Origin: Cronobacter dublinensis subsp. dublinensis LMG 23823
GTDB taxonomy: Bacteria > Pseudomonadota > Gammaproteobacteria > Enterobacterales > Enterobacteriaceae
DNA: 64,000 bases
Assembly: GCF_001277235.1 (NCBI RefSeq)
Contig: NZ_CP012266.1
Span: 1,364,001 to 1,428,000 of the forward strand
Direction: 5' to 3'
Of this stretch, positions 17,646 to 26,769 are shown piece after piece. A model generated the notes under the pieces. That model was not told where the DNA came from. It saw only the letters and a list, made by a program, of their open reading frames with translations, and made no database searches. The first letter of the stretch is position 1. The number at the start of each line of letters is the position of its first letter. Made by a program: the position numbers and the translations under genes.

Positions 17646-17674
17646 TTGTAATGATATTGTGAACATCCTATACT
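17646..17674 (+). promoter_or_regulatory. sdhCDAB promoter
   Basis: A –35-like TTGTAA and a –10 TATACT are separated by 17 bp. The surrounding sequence matches the E. coli sdhC promoter as I remember it, and the TTAATTGTAATGATA stretch overlapping the –35 resembles an ArcA-binding region. The transcript would begin near 17681 and leave a long leader before the sdhC start. Confidence 0.7.
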
Positions 17675-17847
17675 GCCGCCAGGTCTCCGGAACACCTTGC
17701 AACCGCGAGCCACCCAGCGTAGTAACACGTCATGCAGCCTTTGGAAGCGGTGATTTTGCATGACGCGGAGTTATAGAAAGATGACGCTGCTTGACCCGCC
17801 TGCAGACCGGAGGAAGGACACAATAAGAACAGCATGTGGGCGCATTC

Positions 17848-18237
17848 ATGATAAAAAAGGTGAATAAACAACGACCTGTCAACCTGGATCTGACAACGAT
17901 CCGGTTTCCTGTCACCGCGATCGCTTCTATCCTCCACCGCGTTTCCGGCGTGATTACCTTTGTCGCCGTCGGCATTCTGCTTTGGTTGTTAGGGCTGTCT
18001 CTCTCGTCTCAAGAAGGCTTTCTGACCGCGTCCAGCATCATGGACAGTTTCTTCGTTAAATTCATCATGTGGGGCATCCTCACCGCACTGGCGTATCACG
18101 TCGTCGGCGGCGTTCGCCATATGTTGATGGATTTCGGCTACCTTGAAGAAACCTTCGCAGCAGGCCAACGCTCCGCTAAGTTCGCTTTTATTATTACTGT
18201 CGTGCTTTCAATTCTCGCAGGAGTCCTCGTATGGTAA
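17848..18237 (+). CDS. sdhC: SdhC, succinate dehydrogenase cytochrome b556 subunit
   Basis: The 129-residue membrane anchor has three helices and the conserved RPVNLDLTTIRFPVTAIASILHRVSG, which contains quinone-site residues (Ser, Arg), and the haem-ligating His in LAYHVVGGVRH. I chose the ATG at 17848 (MIKKVNKQRPVN), giving exactly the E. coli length; an in-frame ATG 12 bp upstream is less likely. It overlaps sdhD by 7 bp. Confidence 0.96.
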   Translation: MIKKVNKQRPVNLDLTTIRFPVTAIASILHRVSGVITFVAVGILLWLLGLSLSSQEGFLTASSIMDSFFVKFIMWGILTALAYHVVGGVRHMLMDFGYLEETFAAGQRSAKFAFIITVVLSILAGVLVW

Positions 18238-18578
18238 GCAACGCCTCCGCATTAGGACGCAACGGCGTACATGACTTCATTCTCGTTCGCGCCACCTCCA
18301 TCGTCATGACGCTGTATATCATTTATATGATTGGCTTCTTCGCGATGAACGGCAACCTGACGTATGAAGTCTGGACAGGTTTCTTCTCCTCCACCTTCAC
18401 CAAAGTGTTCACCCTGCTGACCCTGGTTTCGATTCTCGTCCATACGTGGATTGGGATGTGGCAGGTGCTGACCGACTACGTAAAACATCTGGCGCTGCGC
18501 CTCTTTTTGCAGCTGGCGATTGTCGTCGCTCTGGTGGTTTACGTGATTTATGGCTTTGTTGTGGTGTGGGGTGTGTAA
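18231..18578 (+). CDS. sdhD: SdhD, succinate dehydrogenase membrane anchor
   Basis: The 115-residue protein has three transmembrane helices and pairs with SdhC to bind haem b and ubiquinone. It begins MVSNASALGRNGVHDFILVRA and carries HTWIGMWQVLTDYVK, which includes the quinone-site region. Its TAA directly abuts the sdhA ATG. Confidence 0.96.
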   Translation: MVSNASALGRNGVHDFILVRATSIVMTLYIIYMIGFFAMNGNLTYEVWTGFFSSTFTKVFTLLTLVSILVHTWIGMWQVLTDYVKHLALRLFLQLAIVVALVVYVIYGFVVVWGV

Positions 18579-20345
18579 ATGAATTTGCCAGTCAGAGAAT
18601 TTGATGCCGTTGTTATTGGCGCAGGCGGTGCAGGTATGCGCGCGGCGCTGCAGATTTCCCAGAGCGGCCAGACATGCGCGCTGCTCTCCAAGGTGTTCCC
18701 GACCCGTTCTCACACCGTTTCCGCCCAGGGCGGTATTACCGTTGCGCTTGGCAATTCCCATGAAGATAACTGGGAATGGCACATGTATGACACGGTAAAA
18801 GGTTCCGACTATATCGGCGACCAGGACGCGATTGAATATATGTGTAAAACCGGCCCTGAAGCGATTCTGGAGCTTGAGCACATGGGGCTGCCGTTCTCCC
18901 GTCTTGACGACGGCCGTATCTACCAGCGCCCGTTCGGCGGCCAGTCGAAAAACTTCGGCGGCGAGCAGGCGGCGCGCACCGCAGCGGCGGCGGACCGTAC
19001 CGGTCATGCGCTGCTGCACACGCTTTATCAGCAGAACCTCAAAAACCACACCACGATTTTCTCCGAGTGGTATGCGCTGGATCTGGTGAAAAACCAGGAT
19101 GGCGCGGTTGTCGGGTGTACGGCGCTGTGCATCGAAACCGGCGAAGTGGTTTACTTCAAAGCCCGCGCGACCGTGCTGGCGACCGGCGGCGCAGGCCGTA
19201 TTTATCAGTCCACCACCAACGCCCACATTAACACCGGCGACGGTGTCGGCATGGCGCTGCGCGCCGGCGTGCCGGTGCAGGATATGGAAATGTGGCAGTT
19301 CCACCCGACCGGCATCGCCGGGGCGGGCGTACTGGTCACCGAAGGCTGCCGCGGTGAAGGCGGCTACCTGCTGAACAAACACGGCGAACGCTTTATGGAG
19401 CGTTACGCGCCGAACGCGAAAGACCTCGCGGGTCGCGATGTGGTGGCGCGCTCCATCATGATCGAAATCCGTGAAGGCCGCGGCTGCGATGGTCCGTGGG
19501 GCCCGCACGCCAAGCTCAAGCTCGACCATCTGGGCAAAGATGTTCTGGAATCCCGTCTGCCGGGTATTCTGGAGCTTTCCCGCACCTTCGCGCATGTCGA
19601 CCCGGTCAAAGAGCCGATCCCGGTTATCCCGACCTGCCACTACATGATGGGCGGTATTCCGACCAAAGTGACCGGCCAGGCGCTGACCGTGAATGCGCAG
19701 GGCGAAGACGTGGTGATCCCGGGCCTGTTCGCCGTCGGCGAAATCGCCTGTGTGTCGGTACACGGCGCCAACCGTCTGGGCGGCAACTCGCTGCTTGACC
19801 TGGTGGTGTTTGGCCGTGCGGCGGGGCTGCATCTGCAGGAATCCATCGCCGAGCAGGGCCCGCTTCGCGACGCCAGCGACTCTGACGTGGAGCTCTCTCT
19901 GGAGCGACTTAACCGCTGGAACACCAACCGCGACGGCGAAGACCCGGTCGAAATCCGCAAAGCGCTGCAGGAATGTATGCAGCACAACTTCTCGGTATTC
20001 CGCGAAGGCGACGCGATGGCCAAAGGGCTTGAGCAGCTGAAAGCCATCCGCGAGCGCCTGAAAAACGCGCGTCTTGACGATACCTCCAGCGAGTTCAACA
20101 CCCAGCGCGTCGAGTGTCTGGAGCTGGATAACCTGATGGAAACCGCTTACGCCACGGCCGTATCGGCGAACTTCCGTACCGAGAGCCGCGGCGCGCATAG
20201 TCGCTTCGACTTCCCGGACCGCGACGACGAAAACTGGCTGTGCCACAGCCTCTACTTGCCGCAAACAGAGAGCATGACGCGTCGCGAAGTGAATATGCAG
20301 CCTAAGCTGCGCCCAGCTTTCCCGCCGAAAGTGCGTACTTATTAA
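18579..20345 (+). CDS. sdhA: SdhA, succinate dehydrogenase flavoprotein
   Basis: The 588-residue catalytic subunit oxidises succinate to fumarate in the TCA cycle and respiratory complex II. It has the FAD dinucleotide fold VVIGAGGAGMRAAL and His45 in FPTRSHTVSAQGG, the residue that binds FAD covalently. Active-site segments are QFHPTGIAGAG and GRDVVARSIMIEIREG. Length equals E. coli SdhA. It follows sdhD without a gap. Confidence 0.98.
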   Translation: MNLPVREFDAVVIGAGGAGMRAALQISQSGQTCALLSKVFPTRSHTVSAQGGITVALGNSHEDNWEWHMYDTVKGSDYIGDQDAIEYMCKTGPEAILELEHMGLPFSRLDDGRIYQRPFGGQSKNFGGEQAARTAAAADRTGHALLHTLYQQNLKNHTTIFSEWYALDLVKNQDGAVVGCTALCIETGEVVYFKARATVLATGGAGRIYQSTTNAHINTGDGVGMALRAGVPVQDMEMWQFHPTGIAGAGVLVTEGCRGEGGYLLNKHGERFMERYAPNAKDLAGRDVVARSIMIEIREGRGCDGPWGPHAKLKLDHLGKDVLESRLPGILELSRTFAHVDPVKEPIPVIPTCHYMMGGIPTKVTGQALTVNAQGEDVVIPGLFAVGEIACVSVHGANRLGGNSLLDLVVFGRAAGLHLQESIAEQGPLRDASDSDVELSLERLNRWNTNRDGEDPVEIRKALQECMQHNFSVFREGDAMAKGLEQLKAIRERLKNARLDDTSSEFNTQRVECLELDNLMETAYATAVSANFRTESRGAHSRFDFPDRDDENWLCHSLYLPQTESMTRREVNMQPKLRPAFPPKVRTY

Positions 20346-20360
20346 GAGCGGAGCAATGTG

Positions 20361-21077
20361 ATGAAACTCGAGTTTTCCATTTATCGCTATAACCCGGATG
20401 TCGACGACGCGCCGCGCATGCAGGATTACACCCTGGATCAGGAAGAAGGGCGCGACATGATGCTGCTCGACGCCCTGATGCTGCTGAAAGAAAAGGACCC
20501 GAGCCTCTCTTTCCGCCGCTCCTGCCGTGAAGGCGTGTGTGGCTCCGACGGCCTGAACATGAACGGTAAAAACGGTCTGGCCTGTATTACGCCGGTCTCA
20601 AGCTTAGGCGCGGGTAAGCAGAAAATCGTTATCCGTCCGCTGCCCGGTCTGCCGGTTATCCGCGACCTCGTAGTGGACATGGGGCAGTTCTACGCCCAAT
20701 ATGAGAAGATTAAACCTTACTTGTTGAATAATGGACACAATCCGCCGGCGCGCGAGCATTTGCAGATGCCGGAACAGCGCGAGAAGCTCGACGGGCTGTA
20801 TGAGTGCATTCTCTGCGCCTGCTGTTCGACGTCGTGCCCGTCGTTCTGGTGGAACCCGGATAAGTTCATTGGTCCGGCAGGGCTGCTGGCCGCGTATCGC
20901 TTCCTTATCGACAGCCGCGATACCGAAACCAACGAGCGCCTGGATGGCCTTAGCGACGCGTTCAGCGTGTTCCGTTGCCACAGCATCATGAACTGCGTGA
21001 GCGTTTGTCCGAAGGGGTTAAACCCGACGCGCGCCATCGGTCATATTAAGTCGATGCTGTTGCAGCGCAGCGCGTAA
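20361..21077 (+). CDS. sdhB: SdhB, succinate dehydrogenase iron-sulfur subunit
   Basis: The 238-residue protein carries the three iron-sulfur centres that pass electrons to quinone. The [2Fe-2S] ligands are in SCREGVCGSDGLNMNGKNGLAC-type spacing near residues 54–75. The two clustered motifs are CILCACCSTSCP and CHSIMNCVSVCPKGLNP. A GTG precedes the ATG by one codon; the ATG at 20361 gives the E. coli start and length. Confidence 0.97.
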   Translation: MKLEFSIYRYNPDVDDAPRMQDYTLDQEEGRDMMLLDALMLLKEKDPSLSFRRSCREGVCGSDGLNMNGKNGLACITPVSSLGAGKQKIVIRPLPGLPVIRDLVVDMGQFYAQYEKIKPYLLNNGHNPPAREHLQMPEQREKLDGLYECILCACCSTSCPSFWWNPDKFIGPAGLLAAYRFLIDSRDTETNERLDGLSDAFSVFRCHSIMNCVSVCPKGLNPTRAIGHIKSMLLQRSA

Positions 21078-21095
21078 GCACGCGTTGTGGTTGTA

Positions 21096-21130
21096 GTAGT
21101 GGCGGGTGCGCATACGCTTACCCGCCCTAC
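21096..21130. repeat. REP-like palindrome, first copy
   Basis: GTAG…CTAC ends enclose GGCGGGT…ACCCGCC, a 35-bp palindrome. The same unit (GGCGGGTGCG…CGCTTACCCGCCCTAC) occurs twice, in opposite orientation, downstream of aroG at 43381–43458. This points to a dispersed extragenic repeat family. Confidence 0.7.
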
Positions 21131-21140
21131 AAAGAAATAT

Positions 21141-21162
21141 CCCTCTCCCTGAGGGGAGAGGG
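21141..21162. repeat. CCCTCTCC palindrome
   Basis: An 8-bp perfect inverted repeat CCCTCTCC / GGAGAGGG with a short CTGAGG centre. It resembles a small hairpin often seen between enterobacterial genes. No T-run follows, so it is more likely an mRNA-stabilising hairpin than a terminator. Confidence 0.55.
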
Positions 21163-21173
21163 AAAAGCAGGAA

Positions 21174-21339
21174 ACCTTTAAAAACTGCCACAGAGAATAG
21201 GTAACCGAGATTTTCTGAGCGAGACAAGGCGCGGCTGAACGAGTCCCCAGGAGCATAGTGACCTATGTGACTGGGGTGAGAGAAAGACGCAACGCCGTCG
21301 CAGCCAGAAAAGCGAGAGTTACAGGCTGTTTTTAAAGGT
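21174..21339. repeat. ERIC element between sdhB and sucA
   Basis: The centre (about 21239–21280) contains the diagnostic ERIC core, with GTCCCCAGGAGCATAG and CTATGTGACTGGGGTGAG as inverted arms. The whole element is an imperfect palindrome with ends ACCTTTAAAAAC…GTTTTTAAAGGT. At about 166 bp by these ends it is longer than the usual 127-bp ERIC, so outer bases may be flanking duplication or a length variant. When transcribed it forms a long hairpin in the sdh-suc mRNA. Confidence 0.8.
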
Positions 21340-21449
21340 TCCTTCGCGGGCCCGCACTAGACAAGAGCTCGCAGGTGAACCCCGGCACGTACAACACTGT
21401 ACGTGGTAGTTTCTACGGCGAAATAAGCAGACATGCTTAAGGGATCACG

Positions 21450-24257
21450 ATGCAGAACGGCGCAATGAAAGCCTGGCTGGACTCTTCTTACCTCTCTGGC
21501 TCTAACCAGAGCTGGATAGAACAGCTCTATGAAGACTTCTTAACCGATCCTGATTCAGTGGACGCCCACTGGCGCTCTATGTTCCAGCAACTGCCTGGCA
21601 CCGGCGCGAAACCGGATCAATTCCATTCAAAAACGCGTGATTATTTCCGTCGTCTGGCGAAGGATGCCTCACGTTACTCTTCCTCGATTTCCGACCCTGA
21701 CACGAATGCGAAGCAGGTTAAAGTCCTGCAGCTTATTAACGCCTATCGCTTCCGTGGCCACCAGCACGCGAATCTCGATCCGCTTGGCTTGTGGCAGCAG
21801 GAGCGCGTCGCGGATCTGGATCCTGCTTTCCACGATCTGACCGAAGCCGATTTCCAGGAAACCTTTAACGTAGGCTCTTTCGCGCTCGGCAAAGAGACCA
21901 TGAAGCTCGGCGATCTCATCGAGGCGCTTAAGCAGACTTACTGCGGCTCCATCGGCGCGGAATACATGCATATTACCTCGACCGAAGAGAAACGCTGGAT
22001 CCAACAGCGTATCGAATCAGTCACAGGCCACGCGGGCTTTAGCGCGGATGAGAAAAAACGCTTCCTGAGTGAGCTGACCGCAGCGGAAGGTCTGGAGCGT
22101 TATCTGGGCGCCAAATTCCCTGGCGCGAAACGCTTCTCGCTCGAAGGCGGCGATGCGTTAATCCCGATGCTTAAAGAGATGATTCGCCATGCCGGTAAGA
22201 GCGGCACGCGCGAAGTGGTGCTGGGTATGGCGCACCGCGGTCGTCTTAACGTCCTGATTAACGTGCTCGGTAAAAAACCGCAGGATCTGTTTGACGAATT
22301 TGCCGGTAAACATAAAGAGCATCTCGGCACCGGCGACGTGAAATACCACATGGGTTTCTCGTCCGACATCGAAACCGAAGGCGGCTTGGTACACCTGGCG
22401 CTGGCGTTTAACCCGTCGCACCTGGAGATTGTCAGCCCGGTGGTTATTGGCTCCGTGCGCGCGCGTCTCGACCGTCTGGATGAGCCGAGCAGCAACAAAG
22501 TGCTGCCGATCACCATTCACGGCGACGCCGCCGTCGCAGGGCAGGGCGTGGTTCAGGAAACCCTGAACATGTCCAAAGCGCGCGGGTACGAAGTGGGCGG
22601 TACGGTACGTATCGTTATCAACAACCAGGTGGGCTTTACGACGTCCAACCCGCTTGATGCCCGCTCCACCCCGTATTGCACCGACATCGGCAAAATGGTG
22701 ATGGCGCCGATTTTCCACGTCAACGCGGACGATCCGGAAGCCGTGGCGTTTGTTACCCGCCTGGCACTCGATTTCCGCAACACCTTCAAACGCGACGTGT
22801 TTATCGACCTGGTGTGCTACCGCCGTCACGGCCATAACGAAGCCGACGAGCCGAGCGCGACCCAGCCGCTGATGTATCAGAAAATCAAAAAGCATCCGAC
22901 CCCGCGCAAACTCTACGCTGACAAGCTGGAGCAGGAAGGCGTGGCGAAGCTTGAGGACGCGACCGAGATGGTCAACCTTTACCGCGACGCGCTGGATGCC
23001 GGCGAGTGCGTGGTGAAAGAGTGGCGTCCGATGAACATGCACTCCTTCACCTGGTCGCCGTATCTCAACCATGACTGGGATGAAAGCTACCCGAATAAAG
23101 TCGAGATGAAGCGTCTGCAGGAGCTGGCGAAGCGCATCAGCACCGTGCCGGACGGCATTGAGATGCAGTCGCGCGTGGCGAAAATTTACGGCGACCGTCA
23201 GCTGATGGCGAACGGCGAGAAACCGTTCGACTGGGGCGGGGCGGAAACGCTGGCCTACGCGACGCTGGTCGATGAAGGCATTCCGGTGCGTCTGTCCGGC
23301 GAAGACTCCGGTCGCGGTACGTTCTTCCACCGTCACGCGGTGGTGCATAACCAGACCAACGGGTCGACCTGGGTGCCGCTGCAACACATTCATAACGGCC
23401 AGGGCCAGTTTAAAGTCTGGGACTCCGTACTCTCTGAAGAAGCGGTGCTGGCGTTTGAATATGGCTATGCCACCGCAGAGCCGCGCACCCTGACCATCTG
23501 GGAGGCGCAGTTTGGCGACTTCGCCAACGGTGCGCAGGTCGTTATCGACCAGTTCATCAGCTCCGGCGAGCAGAAATGGGGCCGTATGTGCGGTCTGGTG
23601 ATGTTGCTGCCGCACGGCTATGAAGGCCAGGGCCCTGAGCACTCCTCCGCGCGTCTGGAGCGTTATCTGCAGCTCTGCGCCGAGCAGAACATGCAGGTGT
23701 GCGTGCCGTCAACGCCTGCGCAGGTTTACCACATGCTGCGTCGTCAGGCGCTGCGCGGTATGCGTCGTCCGCTGATTGTCATGTCGCCAAAATCGCTGCT
23801 GCGCCACCCGCTGGCCGTGTCCACGCTGGATGAACTGGCGAACGGCGCGTTCCAGCCTGCTATCGGCGAAATCGATGACATCGATCCGCAAGGCGTGAAA
23901 CGCGTCGTGCTCTGTTCTGGTAAGGTTTATTACGACCTGCTGGAACAGCGTCGTAAGAATGATCAGAAGGATGTGGCGATTGTCCGTATCGAACAGCTCT
24001 ATCCGTTCCCGCATCACGCGTTGCAGGAAGCGCTGAAGCCGTTCGCGCACGTACATGATTTCGTCTGGTGCCAGGAAGAGCCGCTCAACCAGGGCGCCTG
24101 GTATTGCAGCCAGCACAACTTCCGTGAAGTGATTCCGTTTGGTTCTGCATTACGTTATGCAGGCCGCCCGGCCTCCGCCTCGCCTGCGGTAGGGTATATG
24201 TCCGTTCACCAGAAACAGCAACAAGATCTGGTTAATGACGCGCTGAACGTCAATTAA
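21450..24257 (+). CDS. sucA: SucA, 2-oxoglutarate dehydrogenase E1
   Basis: The 935-residue thiamine diphosphate enzyme decarboxylates 2-oxoglutarate and passes the succinyl group to SucB lipoate. It begins MQNGAMKAWLDSSYLSGSNQ. Key segments are GMAHRGRLNVLINVLGK, the ThDP/Mg site from HGDAAVAGQGVVQETLNMS to IVINNQVGFTTSNP, and YRRHGHNEADEPSATQP. It is two residues longer than E. coli SucA. It is probably co-transcribed with sdhCDAB through the repeat-laden spacer. Confidence 0.98.
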   Translation: MQNGAMKAWLDSSYLSGSNQSWIEQLYEDFLTDPDSVDAHWRSMFQQLPGTGAKPDQFHSKTRDYFRRLAKDASRYSSSISDPDTNAKQVKVLQLINAYRFRGHQHANLDPLGLWQQERVADLDPAFHDLTEADFQETFNVGSFALGKETMKLGDLIEALKQTYCGSIGAEYMHITSTEEKRWIQQRIESVTGHAGFSADEKKRFLSELTAAEGLERYLGAKFPGAKRFSLEGGDALIPMLKEMIRHAGKSGTREVVLGMAHRGRLNVLINVLGKKPQDLFDEFAGKHKEHLGTGDVKYHMGFSSDIETEGGLVHLALAFNPSHLEIVSPVVIGSVRARLDRLDEPSSNKVLPITIHGDAAVAGQGVVQETLNMSKARGYEVGGTVRIVINNQVGFTTSNPLDARSTPYCTDIGKMVMAPIFHVNADDPEAVAFVTRLALDFRNTFKRDVFIDLVCYRRHGHNEADEPSATQPLMYQKIKKHPTPRKLYADKLEQEGVAKLEDATEMVNLYRDALDAGECVVKEWRPMNMHSFTWSPYLNHDWDESYPNKVEMKRLQELAKRISTVPDGIEMQSRVAKIYGDRQLMANGEKPFDWGGAETLAYATLVDEGIPVRLSGEDSGRGTFFHRHAVVHNQTNGSTWVPLQHIHNGQGQFKVWDSVLSEEAVLAFEYGYATAEPRTLTIWEAQFGDFANGAQVVIDQFISSGEQKWGRMCGLVMLLPHGYEGQGPEHSSARLERYLQLCAEQNMQVCVPSTPAQVYHMLRRQALRGMRRPLIVMSPKSLLRHPLAVSTLDELANGAFQPAIGEIDDIDPQGVKRVVLCSGKVYYDLLEQRRKNDQKDVAIVRIEQLYPFPHHALQEALKPFAHVHDFVWCQEEPLNQGAWYCSQHNFREVIPFGSALRYAGRPASASPAVGYMSVHQKQQQDLVNDALNVN

Positions 24258-24271
24258 TTAAAGGATAAATA

Positions 24272-25492
24272 ATGAGTAGCGTAGATATTCTTGTTCCCGA
24301 CCTGCCTGAATCCGTTGCTGACGCAACCGTGGCCACCTGGCACAAAAAGCCGGGCGACGCGGTGAAACGCGATGAAGTGCTGGTAGAAATCGAAACTGAC
24401 AAAGTGGTACTGGAAGTACCGGCGTCGGCTGACGGCGTTCTGGATGCGATACTGGAAGACGAGGGCAGCACCGTGACCTCTCGCCAGGTTCTGGGCCGCC
24501 TGAAAGAAGGCAACAGCGCAGGCAAAGAGAGCAGCGCCAAACCGGAAGAGAAAGCGTCTACCCCGGCGCAGCGCCAGCAGGCATCGCTCGAAGAACAAAA
24601 TAACGACGCGCTGAGCCCGGCGATTCGCCGTCTGCTCGCCGAACACAACCTCGACGCGGCGGCCATTAAAGGCACCGGCGTGGGCGGCCGTCTGACCCGG
24701 GAAGACGTGGAAAAACATCTGGCGAAAGCGAACGGCAGCGACGCGGCAAAAGCACCGGAACAAGCGGCCGCTGCTGCGCCGCAACTCGGCGCCCGCAGCG
24801 AAAAACGCGTGCCGATGACGCGTCTGCGTAAGCGTGTCGCCGAGCGTCTGCTGGAGGCGAAAAACTCCACCGCGATGCTGACCACGTTCAACGAAGTAAA
24901 CATGAAGCCGATTATGGATCTGCGTAAGCAGTACGGCGACGCCTTCGAAAAACGTCACGGTATCCGTCTGGGCTTTATGTCTTTCTACGTGAAAGCGGTC
25001 GTGGAAGCGCTGAAACGCTTCCCGGAAGTGAACGCGTCTATCGATGGCGACGACGTGGTGTATCACAACTACTTCGACGTCAGCATGGCGGTCTCCACGC
25101 CACGCGGTCTGGTTACGCCGGTCCTGCGTGACGTTGACGTGCTGGGCATGGCCGACATCGAGAAAAAAATCAAAGAGCTGGCCGTGAAAGGCCGCGACGG
25201 CAAACTGACCGTGGAAGACCTGACCGGCGGTAACTTCACCATTACCAACGGCGGCGTTTTCGGCTCGCTGATGTCCACGCCAATCATCAACCCGCCGCAG
25301 AGCGCGATCCTTGGCATGCACGCCATTAAAGATCGCCCGATGGCGGTGGACGGCAAGGTGGAGATCCTGCCGATGATGTACCTGGCGCTCTCCTACGATC
25401 ACCGCCTGATCGATGGCCGTGAATCCGTAGGTTTCCTGGTGACCATTAAAGAGTTGCTGGAAGATCCGACTCGTCTGCTGCTGGACGTGTAG
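24272..25492 (+). CDS. sucB: SucB, dihydrolipoyl succinyltransferase E2
   Basis: The 406-residue E2 core has an N-terminal lipoyl domain with the lipoylated Lys44 in ETDKVVLEVPA. An Ala/Glu-rich linker leads to the peripheral subunit-binding domain (SPAIRRLLAEHNLDAAAIKGTG near residues 115–140). The C-terminal catalytic domain has the His/Asp motif SYDHRLIDGRES. It lies 14 bp after sucA. Confidence 0.98.
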   Translation: MSSVDILVPDLPESVADATVATWHKKPGDAVKRDEVLVEIETDKVVLEVPASADGVLDAILEDEGSTVTSRQVLGRLKEGNSAGKESSAKPEEKASTPAQRQQASLEEQNNDALSPAIRRLLAEHNLDAAAIKGTGVGGRLTREDVEKHLAKANGSDAAKAPEQAAAAAPQLGARSEKRVPMTRLRKRVAERLLEAKNSTAMLTTFNEVNMKPIMDLRKQYGDAFEKRHGIRLGFMSFYVKAVVEALKRFPEVNASIDGDDVVYHNYFDVSMAVSTPRGLVTPVLRDVDVLGMADIEKKIKELAVKGRDGKLTVEDLTGGNFTITNGGVFGSLMSTPIINPPQSAILGMHAIKDRPMAVDGKVEILPMMYLALSYDHRLIDGRESVGFLVTIKELLEDPTRLLLDV

Positions 25493-25602
25493 TTTCAGAA
25501 GGGCGGCTCGTCCGCCCTCAGGTAGTGTTTATGGTCGCGCCGCGAGGCGCGGCAATTTCGAACTCCGAGCGTGAATGCGCTTTTTCTTGATGGACTGAAG
25601 AG

Positions 25603-26769
25603 ATGAACTTACACGAATATCAGGCGAAACAGCTGTTTGCCAGATCAGGCTTACCGACGCCAGTGGGTTATGCCTGCTCAACCCCGCGTGAAGCAGAAGA
25701 AGCCGCCTCTAAAATCGGCTCCGGCCCGTGGGTGGTGAAATGCCAGGTTCACGCGGGCGGCCGCGGTAAAGCGGGCGGTGTAAAAGTCGTTAAGAGCAAA
25801 GAAGAGATTCGCGCCTTTGCCGAGCACTGGCTGGGCAAACGCCTGGTGACCTACCAAACTGACGCCAACGGTCAGCCGGTCAACCAGATCCTGGTGGAAG
25901 CCGCGACCGATATCGCGAAAGAACTCTACCTCGGCGCTGTGGTTGACCGTGGCACCCGTCGCGTGGTGTTTATGGCCTCGACCGAAGGCGGCGTGGAAAT
26001 TGAAAAAGTGGCGGAAGAAACCCCGCACCTGATCCACAAAGTCTCTATCGATCCGCTGACCGGCCCGATGCCGTATCAGGGACGCGAGCTGGCCTTTAAA
26101 CTGGGTCTTGAAGGGAAACTTATCCAGCAGTTCACCAAAGTGTTCATGGGCCTGGCCAACATTTTCCTGGAGCGCGACCTGGCGCTTATCGAAATCAACC
26201 CGCTGGTTATCACCTCTCAGGGCGACCTGATCTGTCTCGACGGCAAACTGGGCGCTGACGGCAACGCGCTGTTCCGCCAGCCGGATCTGCGTGAAATGCG
26301 CGACCAGTCTCAGGAAGACCCGCGCGAAGCACAGGCCGCGCAGTGGGAACTGAACTACGTGGCGCTGGATGGCAACATCGGTTGCATGGTAAACGGCGCG
26401 GGCCTCGCGATGGGCACCATGGATATCGTGAAGCTGCACGGCGGCGAGCCGGCGAACTTCCTGGACGTGGGCGGCGGCGCGACTAAAGAGCGCGTAACCG
26501 AAGCGTTCAAAATCATTCTGTCTGACGACAAAGTGAAAGCCGTTCTGGTTAACATCTTCGGCGGCATCGTGCGCTGCGACCTGATTGCCGACGGCATCAT
26601 CGGCGCGGTGGCGGAAGTGGGCGTGAACGTGCCGGTGGTGGTGCGTCTGGAAGGCAACAATGCCGAGCTGGGCGCGAAGAAACTGGCCGACAGCGGCCTG
26701 AATATTATTGCAGCGAAAAGTCTGACGGATGCAGCTCAGCAGGTAGTTGCTGCTGTGGAGGGGAAATAA
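25603..26769 (+). CDS. sucC: SucC, succinyl-CoA synthetase beta subunit
   Basis: The 388-residue ATP-grasp subunit binds nucleotide and, with SucD, converts succinyl-CoA to succinate while making ATP. It starts MNLHEYQAKQLFARSGLP. The ATP-grasp residues are around VKCQVHAGGRGKAGGVK, and the C-terminal GGIVRCDLIADGI and VRLEGNNAELG segments are typical. It is separated from sucB by 110 bp and overlaps sucD by one base. Confidence 0.98.
   Translation: MNLHEYQAKQLFARSGLPTPVGYACSTPREAEEAASKIGSGPWVVKCQVHAGGRGKAGGVKVVKSKEEIRAFAEHWLGKRLVTYQTDANGQPVNQILVEAATDIAKELYLGAVVDRGTRRVVFMASTEGGVEIEKVAEETPHLIHKVSIDPLTGPMPYQGRELAFKLGLEGKLIQQFTKVFMGLANIFLERDLALIEINPLVITSQGDLICLDGKLGADGNALFRQPDLREMRDQSQEDPREAQAAQWELNYVALDGNIGCMVNGAGLAMGTMDIVKLHGGEPANFLDVGGGATKERVTEAFKIILSDDKVKAVLVNIFGGIVRCDLIADGIIGAVAEVGVNVPVVVRLEGNNAELGAKKLADSGLNIIAAKSLTDAAQQVVAAVEGK

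Larger units (their letters stand above)
17195..17847. other. gltA–sdhC divergent control region
   Basis: This 653-bp stretch holds no supportable gene. The AT-rich middle (17400–17660) closely follows the E. coli gltA–sdhC region and carries the divergent promoters. The distal part (17675–17840) is the sdhC leader, with the GGAGGAAGG ribosome site near 17808–17816. Confidence 0.7.
21078..21449. other. sdhB–sucA spacer filled with palindromic elements
   Basis: This 372-bp spacer lies inside what is one transcription unit in E. coli. It holds three separate palindromic elements (listed individually). The stretch 21340–21449 carries the sucA leader, in which AAGGGATC lies before the ATG at 21450. 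I see no gene. Confidence 0.75.

Noticed and set aside
18252..20264. 670-codon open frame antisense to sdhA
   Set aside because: It is a shadow of the GC-rich codon pattern of sdhA and sdhD. It has His/Arg-rich composition, no ribosome site and no domain.
22158..23642. 494-codon open frame antisense to sucA, and similar long frames opposite cydA (28633–30135) and bioB (60482–61459)
   Set aside because: All have the same biased composition and no start context. The sense genes are certain.
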